From the NCBI GenBank assembly GCA_028826165.1, contig JAPDFW010000056.1:248001-312000 (forward strand): 64,000 bases of DNA. Reading direction: 5' to 3'. Below the pieces are notes generated by a model. That model was given only the letters and a program-made list of their open reading frames with translations. It was not told the origin of the DNA and made no database searches. The position numbers and the translations under genes were made by a program. Each line of letters starts with the position of its first letter. Position 1 is the first letter of the stretch. Positions 43,516 to 57,059 of the stretch are shown here, in pieces. This DNA comes from Anaeramoeba ignava. Taxonomy: Eukaryota; Metamonada; Anaeramoebidae.

Positions 43516-46500
43516 TTAGTTTGATTGTAAATTACCTTCACAACTTTTATAAAAATCAATTAAATTTGATAATTTTAATTTTAAATCTTGAAGGTTTTTC
43601 AAACGAGCAATATCTTCAAAACCAATGAAATCATTAGCAAATAATTCATTAAAAATTTCATCTTCTTTAATTGATTTAGGTTCTTTTGGTTTTTCTTTTA
43701 AATGTTTAAATAATTTACTCAAACCTTTAAATAATTTATTTTGGATATTATATTCCAATTTTTGGAATTCTTGATTAATTATTTGTTTTTCTTGAGGTTG
43801 TATTTGTAATTTATATTCTTGAGGCAAAACTCGAGAAGGATGATCCAATTCTTTAACAATTTCTTGAAATAAATGAACTAATTGAGAAATTGTTATTTTC
43901 TTAAAACTTGAACATTTTTCAATATGCTCTCTTACTCCTTGAAATAATCTAATTTGATTTAATTGGAATACTTCTTTTTGAATGGAATTTTCTTTTTGTT
44001 CTTTTTGTTGATGCTGAGGTTTAATGATAAAGTCAATAATACTAAATTCTTTAATTTTATTAAGTTCTTGTTCTTTTTCTTGGTTTTTTTCATCTGCAAA
44101 ATAATTAATCAAAACATAAGCAAAATAACCACAATTTTCTAATATTCTGTATGTATCTAATTCTTTAATAATATTATCTTTAATTGAACCATTTATTTTT
44201 TCATTTCCAATTTTGTTTTCTACTTTTTCTAAAATTTCTTTTTCAATATTTGGAATTGGTGGTATTTTGATTTCTGGAAGTTCTAATTTATGGACTTGAA
44301 TTGAATTTAATTGTGATTCTAAATATTCCTCTAATAAATAAAGACTTTGTGTTTCTTCAATCAAATTTTTGATAATAAATTCTTCAGTTTTTTTTGTTGT
44401 TAATTTTAAAATATTTGGGAAACTTTTTTTCTCTTGTGTTTTTAAATCAATTTGTTGAGTAATAAAATCTTTGGGATTAATTAATAATTTTGTTGAAATT
44501 TTAGAAATCAGATTGTTGTAAATTTCAATATACTTTTCAAATATTCTTTCTGATTCTAATTCGAAATTTGGGATTTCTTTGATAAATGTTTCTGTTGAAA
44601 TCATTTTGTTTTTCTCAAGTTCTTTTCTTAATTGTTCATAATTCCAAAATTGACAAAATTCTTCAAGGTTTTCTTGATTTTCTTGATTTTCTTTTAATAA
44701 ATCTTTAATTTTTGATTTTTCTTTGAAATTTTGATCTGAATTTAATATTGCTTTGGAATATTGGAAAAATGATGAAAATTTACTTATAATTTCAAATTGT
44801 TCATAATGTTCAAAATAAAAGTGAGAAAATGGATTTTCCTTTTCCATTTCAATTTGATTTTGATTTTGATTTTGATTTTGATTTTGATTTTGATTTTGAT
44901 TTTGATTTTGATTTTGATTTTGATTTTGATTTTGATTTTGATTTGGATTTTGGTTTTGATTTTTTGCATTTTGATTTGGATTTTTTTGATTTTTTTGATT
45001 TTTTGCATTTTGATTTGGATTTTTTTGATTTTTTTGATTTTTTGCATTTTGATTTGGATTTTTTTGATTTTTTGCATTTTGATTTTTTTGATTTTTATTT
45101 CGATTTGGATTTTTTTGATTTTGATTTTTTTGATTTTTTGCATTTTGATTTTTTTGATTTTGATTTTTGATTTTTGATTTTGTTTTTTTTGATTGAATAA
45201 TGAAATAAGTTTTTCAATTCCAATTTTGGGGAAAGAATACCAACACCAAATTTTGTTTTCTTTAGATAAATTAGATATAATGAATTTTTTTTCTTTTTGA
45301 CTTGTTTGAATAATTTCTTTTATAATTTGATCAAATGTTTTTGTTTTTTTTTTATCATTTTTCATTTTGATTGATACTTTTTGGCATTTGAGAAAATTGG
45401 ATAATAATTGATTAATATTCTTTTTGAATGTTAATTTTAAATTGTTATTTTCTGGTAATTCTTGATAAAATGATTGAGAAATCTTTTTAAACTCTTCATC
45501 ATTTTCAATTTTTTGATTTAAAATGATTTTCTCTAATATTTCAAAAAATGATTTCATTGAATTTGGTTCTTTTTCATTTTTTGTTAATTCTTTAATTTCT
45601 TTTCTAAGATTTTGTTCTAATAATAATATTATTTTCCTTAATTCAATTTTCTTTTCTAACAATATTGTATTTGGATTTAATTTTAAATGAAATTTTGAAA
45701 TTTCTTCAAATTTTTCTTGATTAAAATTAGTTTGTTTTGTAACAATATTTTTGATTTCGTTTAATAATTCCTTTTCATTTTCATTTTCAATTTGATTTTG
45801 ATTTGAAGTATTAATTAAATATTCAAGATATTTTTCAGCTAATAAATTATCGCATGTTTCTTTCAGATTTAATTCTATTTTTCCAAATTTCATTCCTTTT
45901 AAAATATTTGGGAACTTATTTTCCAAATAAAATATCATAAATCTAATAATTTTAAGAGGTAAATCCCGAATACTTTTAGATAATTTTTGTTCTTTTATAA
46001 TTTCTTCTACAAATGTTTTTATATAATTCAATAAATTTTTCTTATTTTTCTCGTTTTCATTTTCATCAATTTCATCAATTTCATAACTTTCATCATTTTC
46101 ATCACTTTCATCAGTTTCATCAGTTTCATCAGTTTCATCATTTTCATCACTTTCATCAGTTTCATCAGTTTTATTATTTTCATCATTTTCATCATTTTCA
46201 TCAGTTTTATTATTTTCATCATTTTCATCATTTTCATCATTTTCATTATTTTCATTATTTTCATCACTTTCATCATTTTCATCACTTTCATCATTTTCAT
46301 CACTTTCATCACTTTCATCATTTTCATCACTTTCATCACTTTCATCACTTTCATCATTTTCATCAGTTTTATTATTTTTATTATTTTTATTATTTTCATT
46401 ATTTTTATCACTTTTATCATTTTCATTATTTTCACTTGTTTTAAATCTCAAAGAATCCAAAATAAATCTTGTAATTAACTTATATACTTCTGTTATCACT

Positions 46501-49500
46501 TTTTTGCTTTCTTCATTTGAATAACATTCAGAAATGATTTGAATTAAAAAGTTTGGATTTGTAAATTCTTTTGATTTAAATTTTTCTCGTGAATTAGATG
46601 GAAATTTGCAAATTATTAATAAAGTATTAAATTCAATATCTTCCCATTTTTGTAATAAATCTTCTTTTTCATCTTCTTTTTCTAATTCTTCAATTATTTT
46701 CTTGGCATTTCTTGATTTTTGGATAAACTTATATCTTATATCTAAATTAGATTCTGGAAGTGATTTTAATTGTGAAATAATCTTTTCAATAAGTTTCTTT
46801 TTGTTAAATTCAGCTTTTTCCAAAATTTCTAAATTAAGACCAAATTCTTTCAATAATGTTACACATTCAATAATTGAAATAAATTCTTTCCATTCTGTTT
46901 TCTTTTTGATTTCTTCTGTTTTTGTTTCTAATTCAATTAAACTTTTTGGTTTTTCTTTTTCATTTGGAAATAATATATTATATGGATTAAATTTTCCAAA
47001 ACTTTCTAATTCTTGATAAGTTTGTAAATATTTTGGAGATAATGAATATTTCACAAAATCTTTGAAATAATTTATAATTAATTTTTCCATGAATTTTTTG
47101 TTATTTTTCTTTTTCATTTCTTGATCAATTAATTTAATTGTTTGATTTTGATTTTGATTTTGATTTTGATTTTGATTTTGATTTTGATTTTGATTTTGAT
47201 TTTGATTTTGATTTTGATTTTGATTTAATTTTCTTTTTGATGAATAAAAATAAAAACTAAATGGGAATTGAATATTTTGGATTCTATTTAGTTTAGCATA
47301 ATTAAATTTAAATGGTTTGAAATATTTCATACATATTTTCCATATTTCATTGTTTTCTTTAGTTAATGTTTTTAAATTATTAAATTTATCAATTTCTTTA
47401 ATAATATTTACTAAAATTTTAACTGAAAAATTATGAATATGCCTATTAAAACTTGAGTTAATTGATTCAAATGAAATTTGTGATTCTTTGTTAAGATAAA
47501 TTGATTCTGTTATTTTATCCCATTCATTTTTTATTTTCTTGCTTTTTAAACTTTTATTAAATTTTTCTTCTAATAATTCTTTAAAAGATTTATCAAATTC
47601 ATCAATTTTTTTGTTTAATTTTTGTAAAGATAATTGATAAATTTTATGAAATAAATTTGATTCTTCTTGTTGCTCTTGTTGCTCTTCTTTTTCTTGTTTT
47701 TCTTTTTCTTTATAAATTTGATCAAAAGGAAGAAGAAATGTATCAATTGTTTTAAAATCTGGATTTAAATCATCTAAATAATATATTTCCCATTTTTCTT
47801 CAAAACAAATTCGGAATGTTTGGTTTTCACTTGATGAAAGATGAACAAAAAGAATAATAGTTTGTCTTTCTTTTTTCTCAAAATTTTCATTAGATTCAAT
47901 CAAACTTTTAATATGTTGAAATGATTTCATAATGTTTTTATCTGAAGATACTTCAAATTGAATGAAAATTGCTTTTTTATTTTCTTCTTTTAAATGAGAA
48001 TTAATTGAGTTATTAAAATCATCTGTTTTCCCAAAACTTGTAACATTAATTAATGGGTAGTTTTTGTTTTCTTTTTTACAAAACTCTCCTAAATCAAATG
48101 GTGGTGAATTTGTTAAAATGATCAAATTTTTTTCCTTTTTTGTTATTTTGTCAAGTAAATCTTTTAAATCTGATGCTGTGTTTTTACTATAATTATCCAA
48201 ATCTTTTTGAAGTGTTTCTTCAAATTCACTTAGTTTTTCTTGTTGTTCTTGTTTTTGTTGTAAATGTTTTTTAAGATGGATCATTGTTCCTAATTTAGCA
48301 ATTTTGTGCCAATAATCTTGATGAAGAATTTTTTTATGCTTTGTTAATTTTGATTCTTTTTCTTGTAATTTGAATGAAAGAGAAGAAATTAAATCAGGAT
48401 GGAAACCTGCTAATAATTGTGATGTTTTTGTTGATGTTAAATTTTTGATGTTTTCAAAATAACCTTGGATTTCTTGTTGATAATTTTTCCCTATCTCACT
48501 AAGAAAATCATTTGAGGTAACAAGTTGTTTTTCAAATCGATTTAAAATTGCTGGTGATAAATCTGTATAAGCTCTTTCTTTAGGCATAATAACAACAATT
48601 CTTGATGTTGGATTAATAAATACTCTTGTTGTTGATGCTCCAAAACTCACATTTGAAATGTATTTATCCCCAATAACTGTATATTTTTGATTTAATACAT
48701 CATATAATGGTTCAAATAATTGTTCTTGGTTACATAAAACAATAACATTTTTATCAGCAATTAAATTGGCAACATTTTTCAAATCATGATAAGTTTGAAT
48801 ATCTTTATCGTCATTGAAATACGATCCATATAAAAGCTTAATGTTTCTTTCCTTAACATCTTTTTTCAATTTTTCAATAATTAAAGGAAGAATTGCCATT
48901 TCTTCACAAATTATCATTATATGTCTTGATTTTATTTTTTGTTCGTTTGGGTTGATTTCTAAATTATCAGTAATCAGATTCATTGTTGATTTTTTTTTCG
49001 GTATATCATCGTTCCAATAATTACATTCCTTTAATAATGGTTTGATAATCTCATCAAAAAATTTTTTAGGTGCTCCTCCAAAATTTCTGAGAAATGATTG
49101 AAAAACAATTCCCAAAATTTCTTGCTCAGAAAATTCTTTTTTCTTATCTTTCAGTTCATATCCAATCATTTTAATTAAATAATAAAAATCTCTTAATCCA
49201 AAGAAATTTTCCCTAATTAATCTTTCTTCACTTTCTTCAGTTTTTCTTTGTTGTTCTTGGAATATTTTAAGATAAATTTCTGCGAGTTTTTCTGGTATTT
49301 CTTGTTCTTTTATACTTGATTTATAATCCGATGAGATGAAAATTGATTCAAAAATTGTTTTTCCTGTTTCCTTTAATCCTCCTTTATCTGGATCATTTCT
49401 TTGAAGGAATATTCCTCGATTTGTTTTACTTGCATCAAGTTTCCAATTTGAAATTGCAATAACTGGGAATTTTTCTTCATAACTTCTTGCATCTTGATCA

Positions 49501-52500
49501 GATAATTCAAGTTCTTTATGTAATACTTTTAATGGGAATTCTGGATTCATTTCTGCAAGTGCAACTTCATCCAATAAAACAACTGGAACATTTTCTCTTC
49601 TTTGATATTGGAATTCTTGATTTTTTAGATTTTCTTGATTTGCTAAATATTCTTTTTGTTGTTCTTTATACCTTCTTGCTTGTTCAAATATTTTTTCTAT
49701 AGCTCTTGGTGTTGTTTGAGGTGAGCATTGTAATGGGAAAACTCGAATTCTTTTAAGTTTTCCTTCTCTAACATATTCATTATTTGATGAATTACTTAAC
49801 CAAGTCTTTAAAATATCGATTGATAATGATTTTGATGTTCCTAATTTAATTTTATAAATGAATTTTAATAAATTAATTTTAATTTCATAAATGAATTTTA
49901 ATTTTATAATAGTTTTGTTTTACCTGGTTTTCCAATTATAAATAAAGGAATTTTGGTTTGAATACAAATAAATTCAACTAATAAATTTTCTGTTAATGCT
50001 TCATTTGCTGCAATTGCTTGTGATTTTAAATTTAATTTATCTTCAATATTATTAAAGAATTGTGTTCTGAGTTGATTTATAGCTTCTAAAAATTCATTTT
50101 TTGTTGTTGGGAATTTTGGTTTAATGTCTTTGAAAAATGAAGTAATTTGAATATCTTTCAAAATATATGAATAATAATCTGATCTTAGATTAACTGAAAA
50201 TCTACATCCATAACTTATAAAAATTGATAAAAGAATTCCAATCACCATTTTCTTTTTCTTTTGTGTAAGTGCGAATGACTTAATTTTCTCAAGTTTTTCA
50301 GGTTTAATAAAAAGGTTAAGTGTTAAATCATCATTCAAAAGATATTCCCAAATTTTAAGTACTCTCGTTGCATCTCTAAGTGAAATTGAACTTTTTGTAT
50401 CAAATGATTTGAATTTTGCAAATTTATGTGATCTTGAAAGTAAATTCTTATAAAGTTCAATTGATTGATTAATTTCATTTTGAGTAAATCCCCAATTCGT
50501 CTTAAATTTCTGTTTAATCATTTCATGTAAATAAAGTTTTTCACTTTCATCATCAAGTGATCCAAAATCGAAAATATGATCAAAAAATGAATCAGGAATT
50601 TCTCGAACTCGATAAACAGCTTTTTGTAATTTTCTAACTTCTTTTGATCTTTCTCCATAATCAAAAATTAATTTTAATTCGAATCCATATTCTTTTTTAT
50701 TTTTATTTTTATTTCGATCTTGATCTTGATCTTGATCTTGATCTTGATTTTTTTTCTTTTCTTTTTCTTTTTCTTTTTCTTTTTCTTTTTGCTTTTCTAT
50801 TTCTATTTCTGTTTCTATTTCTTTTTCCATTTGAATTTGATTTTCGTCTTTTTTTGCTTTTGCTTTTCTATAAGGATTTGCAATTGCAATAAATTGAAAT
50901 TCTTTTGGAACTGTTTTTCCTTTATAAATTCTATCAAGAATTAAATTCTTCATTAATGAAATACATTCTTTAGGAGCTGTATTAAATTCATCAAAAAGAA
51001 ATATTTGTGGAATATTTTCTCTTCTGTTTGTTAATTCTTCTTCAATTATTTCACTTATCATTTCTTCTGTTGTTCCTCCATGAATATCTAAAACTCTTAA
51101 ATATTTTCCAAGTAAGTCTTGAAATAGAAATTTGACTAATCTTGTTTTTCCACATCCTGTTTCTCCTAATATAATAACTGGTAATCCTGAAGATAATCTT
51201 TGTTGAATTAGAACGCATTTGATAAAATTATCATTTGTTAATCTATAATTTAAATTATTGATAATATTTGATAAAAGAGATAACCTATTTTGTGCATCTC
51301 CAATTCTTAGAAGGAAATTTAAATTTTCTTGTATTGTATATTGATTTTCTGTTGAAATAGGTCCAAATGAAATATTTCTTCCTCTTAATATACTTTGTAT
51401 TTCTTCAGAAAAAAATGGTTTTTTGATTTGATTTTGAGAAAAAACACCAAAATGATCAATTGGTTGTCCTTTTTGACTTCTTGAAAAAGCTAAAATTTGT
51501 GAATCTTTCATTTTTTCATTCCATGATAAAGATTTTGTAAATTTATTACATTTAGATTCTTTTTCAATACTTTCAGTTGAAGAAAATGATCTTTTGGTAA
51601 TTGTAGATATGGCTTCAATTATTAAATCTGAAATTGAATTTCTGAATTCGCTAATCATTTCTGTTCTATTTGCAAATAATTTGGTTTTTTTCGCATAAAA
51701 ATCATTCCAATTTTTAATTAATTTAGCATAAAATGCGAATAAATTCCAAAAATTGCTTAATAACATAAAATTTGCTTCATTTTCATTAATTCTATTGATT
51801 TCAAGAGTTTTATCAAATAATTTTTTTGGATTATAATTTGAATTTAGGAAAATCTCATCTCTTCTTTCAAAATTTAGATTAGCAAACTTTTCTTCTTTTT
51901 GGTTTAAAAAATTTGAACAAATCTCCATATTTTGATTAATATTTTGAAGAATAATTTGGTTTTCATCAATTTCATATTTATGTTTGCAAATAGTTTTTGA
52001 ATCTATTTTGCATTCTTTTTGTTCGATAAACTTAAGGGATGGGAAATATTTTAATCCAAACTCAGAATCTTTAACTCGTGAACTTGGTATTTCAAAGTAA
52101 ATCAAGTGTTTTTCTGGTTCAAAAATGAAAGTAGAATCAGCATGTGAACATCTTTTATCTTCAATATTTCCAAATATTAATAATAACCAAATTAACTCAG
52201 CTGTTTCATTTCCAACAGAATAAGCTAAATCAAAATGGAAACATTTTCTTAAATTTGGTGATTTTTTTTTTTCTTCTTTTTCTTCTATTGGTTTTTTTTT
52301 TGTTTTTTTGGTTGGTTTTTTTTTTTTTTTTTTGGCTAATTTTTTTTGATCTTCGTTTTCGATTAATTTTTTTTGATCTTCATTTTCGATTAATTTTTGG
52401 ATTAATGATTTTGGATCATCTTCTCGAATATCAATATGACAATATTTATATTGATTTTCTTTATTTTTGTTTTTGGAATTGATTTCAAATAATTCTTTTT

Positions 52501-55500
52501 TAATTTGGAATGTTTTGCCAGAACCTGCTAATTTTGAAATGAATACTTTCATTTTGTCAGATCTTTCTGGAAATTTCTCTTCCCATTCATTTTTAATAAA
52601 TGTTATTTGTTTTGATATTTTTATTTCTTGGTCATCTTTATTCTGATCTTCTGCTTCTTCCAATTTAAATTCATTCTCAATTTGATCTTGTTTTAAAGTT
52701 GTGAAGAAAGAACTTAAATAGTTTCTTGTTTCATTTGAGTTTTCTAATGAAAATAACAGTATTGATTTTTGTTTTGCTTGTGAATTATGTCTTCTTGTTG
52801 TTTTGAGTTTTGAAATTAAAATTGTTTGTAATGTTTTAGAAAGTTTATGAGGGAAAATTATTGAAAATAATTGATCATCAACTAATGTTTGTGATTTTTT
52901 AAACAAAATAATAAATCTGGAAATATCATCTTCAGTTGTGTTTTTGTTACAAAAAAGGATTTGTTGTTTTGTTGGGAATTTGTTGTTTGTGTATTTGAGA
53001 TATAATGTTGTGAGAAATTCATAAATTTCCATTTCTTTTTGGATTTGAATAACAAATATTGGTTCTTGATTTTGTGGTGGCCAATTTGTGGAAAATAATT
53101 TTTGAAGTTCATTTTGTGATTTTGATTGTTTTTTTTTTGTTTGGATATCTGTTAATTCTTTTTTGAAAGAACTGAAATCTTTTGATTCATCATTTTCTCG
53201 TTTCCATTTAAAATTTTCATCTATTCCCAATAAATCAAGAGATGGTTTTATTTTTTTAATTCCCTTTGATTTTTTGGATTTAAGTACATTATAAATTTCT
53301 TTAATTTGATCAAATTGACTTTCAAGTTTTTGATGCAATTCTTGAATAAATAATTTGAAATCTTCTTCTTCTTCTTTTTCATTTCTTTTCCATTTAAATT
53401 TTGAATCAATTTTTGATAAATTAAGAATAGGTTTAATTTTTTTAATTTCATCTTCTTTATTTGATTTAAGAGAATTGTAAATAATTTTGATTTGATCATA
53501 AGAATAAAAGAAACTGTAAAAATATTTTCTAGTTACTTCTTTTTCAATTTCTGTCCATTCATCCTTCAATTTTCGCATTTCATCAATTATTTTTTGCAAA
53601 TCTTTTCTTTTTGTAATTTCATTTTCAATAGAATAGCCTTTAATGAATCTAGGATGAATTGATTTCTTGAAATGATCGAATAAATTAATCATTTCTTGGA
53701 TAAGTGGAACATAATGAGTAAATCTTTGTACTTTTTTATCTGTTTTTTCATTTTCAAGTAATAGCATATTGATATCAACAAAATCTTGAAAAGAAAATAT
53801 ATTTTGATCATTTTTCTCTTTTAATTTAAAAATTTCGCATTCAAATTCAATTTCGTCTTTAATTTCAAATTTAAATATTTTCTTGAGGATAGATGATAAA
53901 ATATTGGCTAGATTTTTGGATGCTCTTTGCTTAGGTGTTTCAAGTTGTCGTTTGATTAAATCAATAATTTCTTGTAACGAATGGAAAATTAGTTCGACAT
54001 TTCTTGATTGTTGAGTTTGATTAAATTTAACTGGTGATTTCTCTTTCCAATTTTTTTCATTTTCTTTGATTAAATTAATAAAATTGCTGAAAGTTATACT
54101 TTTGGTCTTTTCTTCTGATAAAAAAATTTCAAGTCTATTCCGAATATAACCCAGAGGTTCTTCAAAAATAAAAAACTCTTCATCAATCAATTCCATTACC
54201 TCGGCCCAATCGACTGTATGCTCTTTCATAAAATTGAATAATTGATCATTGAATTTTGTCACACCCCTTTTCACTTCTATTCTAGGGAAAATATCTGAAA
54301 GGAATGAAAAAAATTCCGAATTTAAATCTTGAATGAATTTTTGATAAAGGTTATAAAATGGTATAACATCCTTTAAAGTTTTTCTTTTTGTTGATTTCCC
54401 GAAATTTTTTTTGAATTGTCCAAATTCTTTATCTTTTAATTCGAATTTTTCGCAAAAGAAAATAAAAACTTTATAATTGCTATCGAATTCATAAAGTATT
54501 TTATATTTTTTGAGAATTTCTGATTTGAAATTCCCATTAGTTGCTAAGTTTAATAATCTAACTTCTTCATCAATATCTTCGATGGACATCTTTAAATCAA
54601 TATAGTTTTCAAGTTCTCTGAATGTAAACAATTTTTGAACAAATTTGTTTTGGATGTCATTTAATTTTTCATCTGAATTTTTGATTGTTTCAATAATATT
54701 TATTGTTTGCTGCTTAACATATAGCTCGTTCCAAACTAGTTTTTTCAGCCATTTACTTTGACAAATTTTGTTATAAATAACCATTCTCTCATTTATTTCT
54801 TCTGAAATTCCAAAAAATTTAAGTGTATCTTTGAGTTTTACTTGAGGTGCACTGATGATTTTTGATTTTAAATCAGGGTTTATTGGTTTATTATCGATAT
54901 AATTATTGATAAAATTTTTAATGGTTTCTTCTTGCTTTTTGAAATTTTCTACAATTTTTTTTGGAGTTTCCAAGTCGAATTTAGGAAATAATTTTAAAAG
55001 AAGATTGTTAAAAAGTTCATTAGTAATTAATTTGAAATCATTGATTGTTATTTCTTGTTTATCAATATTATCTTTGATTCTTTTGGTATATTTATAATCT
55101 TTATTTAATTGAGAGAATGGTTGTTGAGAATAAGATGGATTAAATTTTTGATTAAGTTTCATTAAATATATCCATAATTCTAATGAATTTTTTTGAGAGA
55201 TTTGATTAAATTTTTCAATTAATTTATGAAATTTGTTAGAATTGCTTGATATAAATTTGATTGATGTATTTTGTTCTACCACATTTTTCCAGGATTTTAT
55301 TTCAATTTCTTCTGGTAATTTATTCAGATATTCTTCTGGAAATATTTTGTTATTAAGAATTTTAGTATATTCTTCAATCAAAAAATCTGCAATTATTTTG
55401 TAAAAATTATTCGGAATTTGATTGTCTGGGAATATTTTATTATAAATAGCTTCTTTAATTGGGTCTTTGATATTTTTTTTGAAACTAGTTAAGTGATTTG

Positions 55501-56800
55501 AAGAAAAATTAATAATTTGTCGTTCTTTGTCTTGATCTGATTTTTCAATAAGAGGGATAAAAGGTTTCCAGACTTGAATAAATTCATTAATTGATTGGAT
55601 TTCTTCTAAATTATTTTTGATTTCTTCAAGAATATTTATCGATAAATCAAAAGGGATTGTTTCTATTTTAATCATTTCATCTAAATTTTGGAAAAATGAA
55701 TTATAATTTTGATTTGATTTTTGCACAAATTGTTTCATTAATGAGCTGATTGGATTTTGATATTGATATTGATTTTGATATTGATATTGATATTGATATT
55801 GATATTGATTTTGATATTGATATTGATTTTGATTTTGATTTTGGATTTGAATTTGAATTTGAATTTGATTTTTTCCAAAAAAGAAGTAATGAAACATTTC
55901 CTTGAAAGCATTTTTGATGTTTTCATCGAAATTGTTTTTGGAATTTAGATTGAATTTGAATTCAGGAATCTTGGTTTGATATAAATCCAAAATGGGGATG
56001 TATTTAACAATTAATACAGAATCAATTTTGCTTTCGTGATCAGGGATTTTAGAGAAAATGATTTTGAATAATTTTTGGATTTTTTTTTTAGAGATTTCAT
56101 CATAAACGTGTTTGAAATTATTGATGAGAAGATGATTAAATAGATCTGGAATAAGTTCATATTGATTTAAAAGGATTAATTTGAAGACTTTATATTTATC
56201 GGTTTCATCTTTTAATTTTGGATTTTTCTTGAAATAATCTGAAACAATTTTTTGATCAATCTTTAGTAATTCAAGATTTTGTTGGAAATCTCCCAGCATG
56301 CCTTCAATTTGTAAATGGTTTGTATCAAAAGAAAGCAGAATATCAAGAAAACCTGGTTTTGATTCTTCAGAAAATGGATTTTCTTTGTTTCCATATTCAA
56401 AAAAAGTAAGATAAGATGAATTTGATTGTATTTTTCTTTCGATGAAATCACCAAAATTAATTAAATTGACATTGTAGATTGAAGATTTAATAAAGATGGA
56501 TAAATTCAACTGGTCTTCCTTTGTATAATTTATGTGTTTAAATCCTGACGATTTTGATTTGTTTTGATTCTTAAGAATTTCATTATGAACAATAACAAAA
56601 TAGAAAGGAGTTCTTGATATTTTGTTTAAATCAAGTTGTAAATTCCAAATTGATTCATTTTGTCTGTTTATTTGATTCATTGGATGAATTTCATTTTCAT
56701 TTTCATTTCTTTGAGGAAAAGCAATTAAAACTTGTTCTTCTTCTTCTTTTTCATACTCTTTAGTATTAATGAAGAGATTAATTTGAACTAAATTTTGCAT
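43516..56800 (-). CDS. giant mysterin (RNF213)-like AAA+ ATPase without RING
   Basis: Two exons, 56800-49924 and 49840-43516, about 4,400 residues. The 83-base intron cuts a Walker A motif; splicing gives FIIGKPGTSKS. Three P-loops are seen: KLAGSGKT (about residue 1420), GETGCGKTRLVKFL (about 1880; Walker B FLFDEFN, then IAIANPYRK) and GKPGTSKS (about 2290; Walker B VVLLDEVALAEMNPEFPLKVLH, then AISNWKLD and NRGIF). The order and spacing match RNF213, a dynein-like AAA+ protein linked in animals to lipid droplets and ubiquitylation of bacterial LPS. After the AAA core come FFGLRDFYYLIKM and ILNRFEKQL as in RNF213. The last 2,000 residues have no CxxC pair, so no RING or RZ-type finger. Low-complexity inserts include Asn/Gln (near 44850-45170 and 47140-47225), Asp/Glu (46040-46435) and Gln/Tyr tracts. 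A one-base frameshift near 45140-45200 must be allowed to reach the stop. Confidence 0.88.
44848..45190 (-). repeat. Asn/Gln/Lys repeat tract and probable frameshift in mysterin-like gene
   Basis: On the minus strand CAAAAT hexamers and AATCAAAAAAATGCA variants read as NQNQ and NQNAKNQKNPNQ in the frame that continues into MEKENPFSHFYFEHY. The upstream exon enters in a frame reading Lys-Ile. There is no GT donor in the tract and no phase-compatible intron nearby, so a one-base indel in an A run is preferred to an intron. Confidence 0.6.
46035..46440 (-). repeat. coding Asp/Glu/Ser/Asn hexamer array in mysterin-like gene
   Basis: A tandem GATGAA/AATGAT hexamer tract of about 400 bases encodes a strongly acidic repeat (DENDESDESDEND and variants). 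It stays perfectly in the coding frame, unlike the intronic arrays, so it is retained protein sequence. Confidence 0.85.
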
Positions 56801-57059
56801 TAAACAAAAAAAATAAAAGTAAAAAAATGAAAAAAAACTTTTAAAAAAATTTTTTTTTTCCTCTTTTTTTTTTTTTAATTTTTTTTATCTAAATATCAGA
56901 CAAGTTTAAGTTTTAGTTTTAATTTTTAAAGATAAAAGGAAAAAAAAAAAAAAGAGGAAAATAATTTTTTTTTCCACTTTCTCTTTTTCTCTTTTTTTTT
57001 TTAAATAAAAATTTTTTCATTTTTCCCATTTGAAAAATTTTTTTTTCATTTAAAAAAGA
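56801..57059. promoter_or_regulatory. divergent promoter region, mysterin-like and first AKR
   Basis: A 259-base divergent spacer of long A and T runs. The last 20 bases before the AKR ATG, with CATTTAAAAAAGA directly before the start, are closely similar in front of all three AKR copies, so a shared core promoter or leader is likely. Confidence 0.45.

Noticed and set aside
43516-44847. A separate gene starting MEKENPFSHFYFEHY
   Set aside because: The ATG sits inside the Asn/Gln tract that continues upstream in the same frame, and only 1-nt slippage separates it from the mysterin-like exon; no promoter-like spacer exists.
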